The translations under genes and the position numbers were made by a program. From contig JAEERP010000014.1 in the NCBI GenBank assembly GCA_016285885.1, forward strand, positions 1 through 63,320: 63,320 nt of DNA, read 5' to 3'. The notes beneath the pieces are model-generated. The model was not told where the DNA came from and made no database searches. It was given only the letters and a program-made list of their open reading frames with translations. Source of the stretch: Paludibacteraceae bacterium. Lineage in GTDB: Bacteria > Bacteroidota > Bacteroidia > Bacteroidales > Paludibacteraceae. How positions within the stretch are numbered: the stretch's first letter is position 1; each line of letters starts with the position of its first letter. Below are positions 31,131 to 41,300 of this stretch, one piece after another.

Positions 31131-31185
31131 CGCACGATTATTAATGAGCGTTTTTGTAGTATAAATGTTTCTAATTGAAAATGTT

Positions 31186-34110
31186 ATGATGAAAAGGTTT
31201 TTGTTCTTGTCAATCTCGTTGATTGCATCGTTGGCCCTCCATGGCTCGATTGTCATCAATGAGGTGATGCCGAAGAACGTATGTTCTTCTTTGGATGATG
31301 CCTTGCTGTTCTCTAGCTGGGCAGAGTTGTATAATACGGGTAGCGAGGCGGTGGATGTCTCTTCCTATTTTCTTACGGACACGTCTGTTATCTCAGACAA
31401 ATGGCAGATCGTAACGGATAAGGCTCATCCGGAGCGTTCCGTGATCCAGCCTGGTGGCTACCTCGTCATCTATTTGGATGGTTCCACTGAGGATCCGTTG
31501 CCTTTCCACGCTTCGTTTAAACTGCCTGCCAAGAAGGGGACTCTTTACCTCTTCGATGAGTCTGGGCGCCAAGTGGATCGCATGAGTTATGACACGACTT
31601 ATCGTAACGTCTCTTACGGCAGGGTGGGCGACGGCTCGAAGACGCTCGGCTTCCTCCTGAAGGCTACTCCTGGCGCTTCCAACAATGATGTGCAGACCTC
31701 AAAGGTGCAGACGGCCGCTCCTTCGTTCGACCTGAAACCTGGCTTCTACAAGGGGGAGCAAACGGTCCGTATCAGTGCGGCGGACGCCTCCGCGCAGATC
31801 TATTACACCACAGATGGCTCGGAGCCTACGAAGGAGAAGGGTACACTCTACAGCGAACCGATCACCCTCTCTGCAAACACTCCTTTGCGCGCCGCGGCTT
31901 ACCATGACGGACAATTCCCTAGCAATGTGGTCTCCGCCACGTACTTCATTGACGAACGTGACATCAACCTGCCAGTCGTGGCCATCGTCTCTGACCCTGA
32001 ATATCTCTACAGTGATGAACTGGGTCTGCTCGTCGCAGGTGATAACGGCTCGGAGGTGCCTTCCTATTGCAACGGACCAGACCTCGATGCGAACTATTGG
32101 AACGATTGGGACCGACCGGCCAACTTCGAATTCTTCGACGATGAGAAGAAGGAACACCTGAACCAAGAGGTGAAGATCGGAAACTTCGGCGCCTGCTCGA
32201 GGACGAAATTCGTGAAGTCCATCAAGGTCAATGCCGCTAAGGTATATGGTGATAATGAGTTGGATTATCCAATCTTCAAGGAAAAACCGAACCTGCGCTG
32301 GAAGAGCATCGTGTTGAGAAACGCGGGTAATGACTTTGGACGTTCTTACCTCCGTGACGGCTTCCTGCAGACGGCTGCCTCTTGCTTGGATATTGACCAT
32401 CAGGCTTATCAACCTTCTGTTGTCTTCGTGAATGGTGTCTACTATGGCATGCTGAATATCCGTGAACGTACCAACAAGGATTTCATCTTCTCCAACCATG
32501 GTTATGGTGACGATGAGTTCTATCTGAATGAGGGCTCCCACGCACATGAAGGTACGACGTATGACCGTGTGCTGGAATATGCGTCGCTCTCCGCAGACGA
32601 CATCAATGCGGAAGGCCGTTACGAGGAGATCAATAACCTTATCGACGTCAATGAATTCCTCAACTATTTCCTGTCCGAGATTTATGTGGTGAACAGGGAC
32701 TGGCCAGGTGGCAATGTCAAGGCTTGGAAACCCAAGTCGGGTGGCCGTTGGCGTTGGATCCTCTATGATACAGACTTCGGGTTCTCCTTGTACGAGCAGA
32801 ACTACTCGACTCGCTCCATCGCTACGCTCGCCAATAAGAGCGCTACCTTCAAGGGCATGATGCAGAACGAGAAGATCAAGAGCCGCTTCCTCGCTAAATG
32901 TTGCGTCCACCTCGCGACCACGTTCTCTGCGGAGCGCATGAACAAGATCTTGGATAGCTTGGTGAACAATGTGCAACAAGAAGCGTTGGTCTATGAGGAG
33001 TATCTCTCTAAAAACAAGAAGGTCGAGGGCTCTTTTGAGGATAATATCGCCACAATCAGACGATTCCTGGATCGTCGTGTCCCTGCCATATACAAGGATA
33101 TCAAGGCCACCTATGGACCTGATTCCCTTCGCACGAGGATCTTCTCTTCCCTGAAGAACGCTCGGTTCTTGCTGAATGAGGAGCCGATCAACATGAATGA
33201 TTTCTCCGGACTCTACTTCCAGGATACCCCTTGCGAGATCGAGGCGATCGCTCCGGCTGGTTACCTCTTCGACCATTGGGTGGTTACCCGTGACGGGGTG
33301 ACGGAGGTCGTGTCCCAACCATTGATCCGTCACGCCAACTGCGCGGATTCCTATGAGGCCTTCTTCACGGAGGATGCTTCGTATGACCCGGCAGAGAACA
33401 GGATTGTCTTTAACGAGATATGTACGAAGAATAGCGTCTATTTGGATGAGTACAGGCAAACGGAGGATTGGATTGAGTTCTATAACGCAGGCAAAGAGGA
33501 TGTGGATATGGCAGGTCTCTACCTGTCCCGCTCCATCGATACGCTGGGTATGTATGAGATCCCTTCCGGACATGAGGCCATGACCACGATCCCTGCGGGT
33601 GGCTTCCTGATCGTTTGGGCGGACAATGACACGGAGCAGGGCGCTATGCACGCCAACTTCAAATTGCCTTTCGAGACATCTAAGACATTGATTCTCTCCA
33701 AGAAACAGGACGATGGCTCGTTCGTTATCCTCGACTCTATCACCTACCAAGTGCATGCAAAACATGACTCTTACGCTAGGTTCGTGGAGAAAGGAAAAGT
33801 CTTTTGGCATGTCACGAACATGGTTACCTTTGCTGCACCAAACCTCCTTCCTACGGCTGTGAGGGATGATGTTCCTAACGAACTCTATTTGTCGATCTAT
33901 CCTAACCCCGTATCCGATAAACTGTATATAACCGCCTCTACGGATGGTGTGTTGTATGCGCAATTACTCTCTTTGACGGGTACGGTGGTTGTGGATGCTT
34001 ATTTGCGCAGTGGCGATGAACTGGACCTGAAAAACGTAGAAAAGGGCATCTATATGCTCTTGGTGAAGTCTTCCGATGGATCCGTCACCGCTAAAGTTGT
34101 GAAGAAATAA
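31186..34110 (+). CDS. Exported CotH kinase family protein with lamin-tail domains and type A T9SS sorting domain
   Basis: This is a 974-aa protein from the M-M-K-R start at 31186, which gives a clean signal peptide; an in-frame ATG at 31165 would add seven residues before it. The order is: lamin-tail domain (I-V-I-N-E-V-M-P; ~25-165); a chitobiase C-terminal/FN3-like domain (Y-Y-T-T-D-G-S-E-P-T, ~175-265); CotH kinase domain (~270-650); second lamin-tail domain (I-V-F-N-E-I, ~740-890); and a type A Por-secretion tail (Y-P-N-P near the start, G-I-Y-M-L-L-V and K-V-V-K-K at the end). CotH hallmarks present are L-R-N-A-G-N-D-F...L-R-D, G-G-N at N510 and W-I-L-Y-D-T-D-F-G with Asp528 and Asp530, the expected metal-binding residues. 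Characterised CotH proteins are atypical protein kinases of spore coats. Activity on neighbouring giant surface proteins is only an inference from context. It is flanked by terminators, so it is probably monocistronic. Confidence 0.92.
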   Translation: MMKRFLFLSISLIASLALHGSIVINEVMPKNVCSSLDDALLFSSWAELYNTGSEAVDVSSYFLTDTSVISDKWQIVTDKAHPERSVIQPGGYLVIYLDGSTEDPLPFHASFKLPAKKGTLYLFDESGRQVDRMSYDTTYRNVSYGRVGDGSKTLGFLLKATPGASNNDVQTSKVQTAAPSFDLKPGFYKGEQTVRISAADASAQIYYTTDGSEPTKEKGTLYSEPITLSANTPLRAAAYHDGQFPSNVVSATYFIDERDINLPVVAIVSDPEYLYSDELGLLVAGDNGSEVPSYCNGPDLDANYWNDWDRPANFEFFDDEKKEHLNQEVKIGNFGACSRTKFVKSIKVNAAKVYGDNELDYPIFKEKPNLRWKSIVLRNAGNDFGRSYLRDGFLQTAASCLDIDHQAYQPSVVFVNGVYYGMLNIRERTNKDFIFSNHGYGDDEFYLNEGSHAHEGTTYDRVLEYASLSADDINAEGRYEEINNLIDVNEFLNYFLSEIYVVNRDWPGGNVKAWKPKSGGRWRWILYDTDFGFSLYEQNYSTRSIATLANKSATFKGMMQNEKIKSRFLAKCCVHLATTFSAERMNKILDSLVNNVQQEALVYEEYLSKNKKVEGSFEDNIATIRRFLDRRVPAIYKDIKATYGPDSLRTRIFSSLKNARFLLNEEPINMNDFSGLYFQDTPCEIEAIAPAGYLFDHWVVTRDGVTEVVSQPLIRHANCADSYEAFFTEDASYDPAENRIVFNEICTKNSVYLDEYRQTEDWIEFYNAGKEDVDMAGLYLSRSIDTLGMYEIPSGHEAMTTIPAGGFLIVWADNDTEQGAMHANFKLPFETSKTLILSKKQDDGSFVILDSITYQVHAKHDSYARFVEKGKVFWHVTNMVTFAAPNLLPTAVRDDVPNELYLSIYPNPVSDKLYITASTDGVLYAQLLSLTGTVVVDAYLRSGDELDLKNVEKGIYMLLVKSSDGSVTAKVVKK

Positions 34111-34128
34111 GTCCGTCGAATAGTTTTG

Positions 34129-34183
34129 AACAACGTGGTGTGCTTGGGCTGGAAATGTTCGTGCGCATCACGTTGTTTTTTTT
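34129..34183 (+). terminator. Terminator after the CotH gene, overlapping the next promoter
   Basis: An imperfect ~15-bp stem (34129-34143 with 34163-34177, including wobble pairs) is followed by a T run to 34183. The right arm contains the GTTG used as the candidate -33 element of the following gene. Confidence 0.7.
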
Positions 34184-34202
34184 GTGAATTTATATATTTT
34201 TG
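34172..34202 (+). promoter_or_regulatory. Candidate promoter of the pyridoxal kinase gene
   Basis: GTTG at 34172-34175 and TATTTTTG at 34195-34202 are separated by 19 nt, the canonical Bacteroidota spacing. The start codon lies 28 nt after the -7 element. Confidence 0.6.
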
Positions 34203-34230
34203 CGCTCTGTAATTTAATTTTTCTAGAAGA

Positions 34231-35073
34231 ATGAACGATAGTAGAATTTTGACGGTGCAGGATGTTTCCTGTGTGGGGCAGTGCTCTTTGACGGTGGCTT
34301 TGCCTATCCTCTCCGCTATGGGGATTGAAACCGCTATCTTGCCTTCCGCTGTGCTCTCGACGCACACGGGCGGTTTCACTGGCTTCACCTTCCGTGACTT
34401 GACGGAAGACTTGGTGCCTATCATGAAACATTGGCAGAAGGAGAAGATCTTCTTCGACGCTTTTTATACGGGTTATGTGGGCAGCCCGAAACAATTGGCC
34501 TATATCACCGACATCATCGACAACACCTCCAAGAAGGATAGCTTGGTCATCATAGACCCTGTCTTGGGTGATAAGGGTAAGCTCTATACGGGTTTCACGG
34601 ATGATTTCCCGGCTAAGATGGCTCAGTTCTGCGCCAAGGCGGACGTGATTCTCCCGAACTTCACGGAGGCTGCCTTCATGTTGAATGAGAAGTATGTCGA
34701 GGATCACCATACGAAGGAGTATGTGGAGGATATGCTGCAAAAATTGAAGGGTTTGGGCGCTAAGAATGTGCTGCTCACTGGTGTCTCCTTGGAAGAGGGC
34801 AAGGTGGGTGTCGCTACGCTGAACGGCAAGACGGGCGAGGTAAGTTATTACTTCCGCGACTTCATCGGTGGTGCTTTCCATGGCACGGGCGACGTCTTCG
34901 CTAGCTCTTTCACCGGTGCGATGGTGCGTGGCTACTCTTTGGAAGAGGCGGCTAAGATCGCGGTGGACTTCACCGTGAAGGCCATCGAATGTACGGTGGA
35001 TGATCCTTCCCACTGGTATGGTGTGAAGTTCGAAAAGGCTTTGCCTTCTTTGATCAAACGCTTGGGCGATTGA
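34231..35073 (+). CDS. pdxK: Pyridoxal/pyridoxamine kinase
   Basis: This 280-aa cytoplasmic enzyme is of normal length for the PdxK/PdxY branch of the ribokinase-like superfamily. It phosphorylates pyridoxal, pyridoxamine or pyridoxine with ATP in the vitamin B6 salvage pathway. Visible signatures are the S-T-H-T-G-G-F substrate-site loop near residue 45, D-P-V-L-G-D-K-G-K-L-Y near 110, and the G-T-G-D motif at residues 218-221 with the presumed catalytic Asp221. There is no signal peptide. It has its own promoter and terminator and is the only evident metabolic gene among giant surface-protein genes, so no functional link to them is implied. A ThiD-type kinase is the main alternative, but the length and the D-P-V-L-G-D-x-G form favour pyridoxal kinase. 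Confidence 0.88.
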   Translation: MNDSRILTVQDVSCVGQCSLTVALPILSAMGIETAILPSAVLSTHTGGFTGFTFRDLTEDLVPIMKHWQKEKIFFDAFYTGYVGSPKQLAYITDIIDNTSKKDSLVIIDPVLGDKGKLYTGFTDDFPAKMAQFCAKADVILPNFTEAAFMLNEKYVEDHHTKEYVEDMLQKLKGLGAKNVLLTGVSLEEGKVGVATLNGKTGEVSYYFRDFIGGAFHGTGDVFASSFTGAMVRGYSLEEAAKIAVDFTVKAIECTVDDPSHWYGVKFEKALPSLIKRLGD

Positions 35074-35118
35074 CGTTTCTTGCGTCATTGCCGCATAATT
35101 CGCTGAAAATATTTCTAT

Positions 35119-35150
35119 GGCGGAGGGTGATTGCCTTCCGCCTTTTTTTT
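35119..35150 (+). terminator. Rho-independent terminator after the pyridoxal kinase gene
   Basis: A 9-bp G+C-rich stem (35119-35127 with 35134-35142, one G-U pair) has a 6-nt loop and an eight-T tract. Confidence 0.88.
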
Positions 35151-35221
35151 GTGAAATCTGTTCATATGAGCCATTTCTGTAAAAATTTTGGTATACCATG
35201 AAATGTTTATCGAGAAAAAAA

Positions 35222-35250
35222 CTTGTTTTTCTTAAAATTTATTAAATTTG
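35222..35250 (+). promoter_or_regulatory. Candidate promoter of the first LRR-like giant gene
   Basis: TAAATTTG at 35243-35250 matches TAnnTTTG. CTTG at 35222-35225 is a possible -33 element with a slightly short 17-nt spacer. The predicted leader is ~90 nt. Confidence 0.5.
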
Positions 35251-35275
35251 CCAATTGTGTGAGTGTTGTATTTGC

Positions 35276-35309
35276 TGAGTGGACGAGTCGAGACTCATCC
35301 TTTGAGGAT
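35276..35309 (+). other. Small tandem inverted repeats in the 5' leader
   Basis: GAGTC-GA-GACTC at 35285-35296 is immediately followed by ATCCT-TTG-AGGAT at 35297-35309. An alternative pairing of TGAGT (35275-35279) with ACTCA (35293-35297) would compete with the first. These lie between the predicted transcription start and the ATG. They could be a structured leader or an operator, or simply chance. Confidence 0.35.
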
Positions 35310-35344
35310 TCTCTCTTTGCTTGAAACGTAAATTTTAGGGTTAT

Positions 35345-38300
35345 ATGTTAGACATTCGTAGTTTCCGTAGGTGTTGCACCACGTTGTTTATTCTTTTGTT
35401 ATCGTTCTTTCATGGGACAGCCGCCAACTATCTTTGCCTCTCTGTCAAGGATGGATGGCCTGAAATCCGTTGCGAGAATGCGGCATCCTTGAACATCCAA
35501 TACTCCTTGGATGATGGACAAACGTGGGAGGTGATGACTGATGAGACGACCATCACGTTAGACCAAGAAGAAGGATTGGAGAAGGCCCTTTTCAAAGGAC
35601 AGTATGACGAAAGTCGCCCCTACAGCAAGTCCAATGCCCCCCACTTCCTCATAAACGGATATGTCAACGCCACTGGTAGTGTGATGAGTCTGGTTGACGG
35701 GGAGGGTACCTCTACCGTGATTCCTGCGGATTATTGTTTCTATGGTCTTTTCAAGGAATGCCAGCATCTCCAGCAGGCACCGGAACTGCCCGCCACCACC
35801 TTGACGAACTATTGCTACGCCTCGATGTTCGAAGGCTGCGCCTATATGGAAAAAGCGGCGGAACTGCCTGCCACCACAATGAAACGGGGATGTTACCAAG
35901 ACATGTTCAGGTCAACCGGCATCACCCAAGCGCCGGAGTTGCCTGCCACCGAATTGGCCGAATATTGTTACTCCGGCATGTTCCGTACCTGTTTGTTTCT
36001 GACAGAGACGCCAGTGTTGCCATCTACTAAGTTGGCGATAGGATGTTACGCTAACATGTTCAACGCATGTATGGGGCTGAAGAAAGTGTCGGAACTGCCC
36101 GCCACGATAATGGCTCCCCATTGCTATGAGAGCATGTTCACGATGTGCATGATCACCGAGGCGCCAGAGTTACCGGCCACTCAGTTGGCGGAGAATTGCT
36201 ATGAAAACATGTTCGAGAGCTGCTCGAAGCTGACGGAAGCACCCGCACTACCTGCCATCAGGTTGGCAAGATATTGTTACACTGGCATGTTCAAAAACTG
36301 TACTGCCCTTCTGAAGGCGCCGGAACTGCCCGCCACCCAGATGGAGGATTTCTGCTATTCAAGGATGTTCGAGGAGTGTACGGGACTAGCTATCGCATCC
36401 AAATTGCCGGCCACCGCACTAAAAAAGAGTTGCTACCAATGGATGTACAAGAAGTGCACCAGCCTTGAGAGGGCGCCTCTCCTGCCGGCCGCCACGTTGG
36501 AACAGGATTGCTACAAGGGAATGTTCCAAGGTTGTACCAGCCTGAACTATATCGAAGTGGGCACGAAAGACCTGGAGGCGGATGCGGAAGCGACGACGGA
36601 ATGGGTCGACAATGTGGAAAATGACGGAGTCTTTGTCTTCCCTTGCGGCAGCACATACAATAAGCATGGCGTGTCGGCGGTGCCGGAGAACTTCGAGATC
36701 CGTGCGCCACAATTCATCGTCATCTTCCAGAACCCTGACAAGATGGTGCTGGAGCAGGACACCATCGACTGTGACGGAACGCCAGCGTACCATGGGGAAG
36801 GAGATCCAACCTATGGCGAAAACCGCAAGTTCATAGGCTGGGACAAAGATCCTTCCTCCATCCAATATGATGGTGACTCCGTCTACTATGTGACAGCGGA
36901 ATATGAACGGACGTACGATCCGAACACAGTCGACTACCTCTGCTTCACGGCGGAAGAGGCAGGAGCGGCCGTTGGGTATATCAATGTGGAAGGAAATAAC
37001 CCTAATTTGGAGTATTCCATCGACAACGGACAGACATGGTCTGAATGGGATGGGGTGTCCATAACCCTTGCGAGTGTGGGTGACAAAGTCTATATCCGAG
37101 GAAACAACCCGGATGGATTCTCCCATAGCACTACACAATACACACATTTCTCCATGACCAAGAAGATCGCCGTCAGCGGTAGTGTGATGAGCCTCATCGA
37201 CGGAAAGGGAGCGAGCCTGGAGATTCCTAACAGAGATTGTTTCTGCAAATTATTCTCACGTTGTACTTCTCTTACGAAAGCTCCGGAACTGCCTGCCACC
37301 ACGTTGAAAAGCAACTGCTATTATTCCATGTTTGACCATTGTCTCGAACTGACGGAGATGCCTGAACTTCCTGCCAGGACGTTGTCTGACAGTTGCTATT
37401 ATCACATGTTCGACAGTTGTCTGAGTCTATCGAAGATTCACAAGTTACCAGCCACCACCCTGACAGCTGGTTGTTATTCGCTAATGTTCCATGTCTGCGT
37501 AAGCCTAACCCAAGCTCCGGAATTGCCTGCGAAAGAGTTGAAACCGTATTGTTATAATGCCATGTTTTCGGGTTGCACAAGCTTACTCAAAACACCTCAA
37601 CTGCCTGCCACCAAGTTGGCGGAGGCATGCTATTCGAACATGTTTGCGGGATGTGAGAGCTTGACGGAAGCTCCGGAATTGCCCGCTTTAGAACTTAAAA
37701 GGGATTGCTACAGCAGTATGTTCGAAAGGTGTCTTGCCCTGGAGACGGTGCCTTATATAGCCGCAACAACTTTGGACGCCTCGATGAGCTGTTTCTGGAT
37801 GTTCTATTCGTGCACTAAATTGAACTACATCAAAGTGGGTACCATGACACTAGACGCACCTCCGTTCACGGGATGGGTGTCTATGGTGACTGGCCCTGGT
37901 AAGTTCATCTTCCCTTGCGGTAGCACCTACGACAAACATGGAGAATCCCAAGTGCCGGTGAATTTCGACATCATCAGTTCGCCGATCATCGTCTACATGA
38001 ACCCGGACGGCTCGGTGCTGAAACGGGACACCATCGCCTGTGGCGAGACCCCCGACTACGGACCCGACGTGCCTTTCTTGGACGATGGGCATGTCTTTGT
38101 GAAGTGGGACAAGGAACTGACTCGCCTCGACGACCCGGATATCTATTACTACGTGGCGGAGTATGAGAAGGCGATTCCTCCTACACCAGGCAACTGGCTC
38201 TGTTTTACCGCCCAAGAGGCTAACTCCACCATTTCATGCGTAAACGTTGGCGGAAATACACCGGACATCCAGTATTCCATCGATGAGGGAAAAACGTGGA

Positions 38301-41300
38301 ACGTATTGTCTGAGAATGGTTCCGTCGAATTGGAGGCAGAGGGAGATAGGGTCTTCTTCAAGGGAATCAATCCGGAAGGCTTCTCATCGTCGGAGCAAAA
38401 ATACTCTCAATTTATGATGAGCGGGAAGATAGAGGCCAGCGGTAGTGTGATGAGCCTCATCGACGGGGAGGGAACCTCTACCGTGATCCCTAACGACTAC
38501 TGTTTCTGCAATCTTTTCGCTCGCTGTAGTGCGCTTCTTACCCCTCCGGAACTGCCAGCCACCGAATTGAAGGATTGGTGCTATTCCGGTATGTTCGGTA
38601 ATTGCGCGAACCTCTCCTATGCGCCGGAATTGCCAGCCACCGAGATGCAGCGTGGATGTTACTATAGCATGTTCACCATGTGCACGAGCTTGACGACGAC
38701 CCCTGACCTGATATCCACTTCATTGGCCAACCGCTGTTATTGCAACATGTTTGGGGGATGCTCGGCACTGACCCAAATCACCGGATTGCCGGCTACCAAG
38801 ATGGAGGTCTCTTGTTATGAGACCATGTTCGCTAGTTGCTCAAGCTTAAAGGAAGCCCCTAGCTTGCCAGCCACCGAGTTGGCGGACAGCTGTTACACCC
38901 GTATGTTCACCGCATGTACCGGGCTGAAAAAAGCCGCTGAATTGCCGGCCACCAAGCTGAGCCATCATTGCTATGCCTACATGTACGTAGCTTGCTCAAA
39001 CCTGACCGACGTGCCTGATTTCCCGGAATTCGTTCCGGCGACTGAATGCTGTTATCTCATGTTCACCAGTTGTACGTCGTTGGTCGATGCGCCTGCGATT
39101 CCCGCTAAACAAACGAGCCCTTGGTGCTATCTCAACATGTTCTCCAATTGTACGAGTTTGACAAAAGCTCCCGAACTGCACGCCACTGAGATGTCCCCGT
39201 ATTGTTATGCCGGCATGTTCTCCAATTGCACAAGTCTGACGGAAGCCACCGAATTGCCGGCTATGAAATTGGACACGGCTTGTTATTCCAGCATGTTTTC
39301 TGGTTGCGCCATCACCGAAGCTCCCGAACTGCCTGCCACGGATATGGCGTTAGCTTGTTATAGTGGAATGTTCTCAAACTGTGCCAACTTGGGGAAGGCT
39401 CCCGAACTGCCAGCCACCACTTTGGCAGAGGAATGTTATAGCGGCATGTTCAAGGGTTGCACCAGTTTGGTGGAGGCTCCCGAATTGCCTGCGGAGGAGC
39501 TCATCGAAGACTGTTACAAAGAGATGTTCAAGGGATGCTCCAAACTGAACTACATCAAGGTGGGCGTCATGTCGTTGGATTACCAAGCGTCATCGTTCTC
39601 CCTTGAATTGACGGACCCATTGGCGGGTGCCACGAACAAATGGGTGGAGGGCGTGAACGGAGAAGGATTGTTCATCTTCCCTTGCGGTAGCACATACGAC
39701 AAACATGGCATCTCACAGGTGCCTTCTAACTTCACCATCAAGGCCTCACCGATCATCATCTTCCAGAACGAGGACAGCACCGTGCTCTGGCGCGACACCA
39801 TCAACTGCAACGAAATGCCCGTGTATGGGGGTGAACCGCTGCCGTCCAACTTCATAGGATGGGAACCAGAGTTGAGGATGATCGAAGAGACGGATGTCTA
39901 CTACTATACCGCACAATATGAAGGGGGAGATCCTGCACCGGGCAAGTGGCTCTGCTTCACCGCCGAGATGGATAGCTCAAAAGTGTGGTTCGCAAACACG
40001 AACAACCAACCGGATATACAATACTCCCTGGACAATGGAGAGACATGGGAAACTTGGGGGGACCAGGTGCCTATACTGTTGAAGAAAACCGGCGATAAAG
40101 TCTATGTCAAGGGAGTCAATCCCGACGGTTTCTCACATACGCTCGGGTATACGATACTTGCGTCGCAAAATCCGTCAGTGGCGGCAAACACGCATTGCAC
40201 CACATTCGGCATGAGTGGACGTATTGCCGCCTCAGGAAGTGTGATGAGTCTCATCGATGGTGTGGGAGAAGCCGATACGATTCCTTGCGAATACTGTTTC
40301 TCTTACTTGTTTGCCGGTTGTACCGCTCTCACAAAAGCGCCTCAATTGCCAGCCAAGACATTGGCGGATCGGTGTTATTTCCGCATGTTCGGGGAATGCC
40401 CGAACTTGACCTCCATGCCAGAATTGCCAGCCACTAAGTTGACGCCATTTTGTTATACCGCCATGTTCATCAATTGTACTAGTTTGGAAAAGACGACAGA
40501 ATTGCCTGCCACCGAATTGGCTACAAGTTGTTATAGCAGCATGTTCTACAATTGCGCCAGCTTGACTGACGCACCCGAATTGCCAGCCACCCAGTTGGCG
40601 CAAACATGCTACAGAAGCATGTTCGGTAATTGCACCAAGTTGGAGGAAGCGCCCGAATTGCCAGCCACTGAGTTGGCGAATGCATGCTACTCCGACATGT
40701 TTAAAGGATGCACCGAATTGGAGAAGGCGCCCGATTTGATGGCCACCTCACTTGTCAAAAATTGTTACGCCAACATGTTCAATGGATGCACCAGCTTGAA
40801 CTACATCAAAGTGGGCGTCATGACTTTGGATAATGATTCCTCCGCCACGGAAAATTGGGTCGAGGGCATCGACGGCGAGGGTGTGTTCATCTTCCCTTGC
40901 GGCAGCACATACGACAAGCATGGCATCTCGGAGGTGCCGGACAATTTCACCATCATCAGTTCGCCGATCGTCATCTTCCAGAACCCGGACAGCACGGAGC
41001 TGTGGCGTGACACCATCGACTGCAACGTGAAGGCGGAATACAAGGGTGAGACACCATTCTACAAGGATGGTCTCCTCTTCTCGGGTTGGGAGCCTGAACT
41101 GACCTCGTACAAGGAGGCGGGCGTCTACTATTACACCGCTCAGTACGAGGATCCGTCCGCCAACAACTGGTTGTGTTTCACCGCCGAATCGGACAACGCC
41201 TCTTTCTTCTACATGTCTCGCGGACAATACGATCCTGACGTGCAATACTCCACCGACGGAGGTGCCACTTGGAACAGTCTGGCGTATGGCGACACGGTAT

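Noticed and set aside
31699-33963. 754-aa minus-strand open frame opposite the CotH gene
   Set aside because: The plus strand has a complete, recognisable multi-domain protein. The antisense product has no family features.
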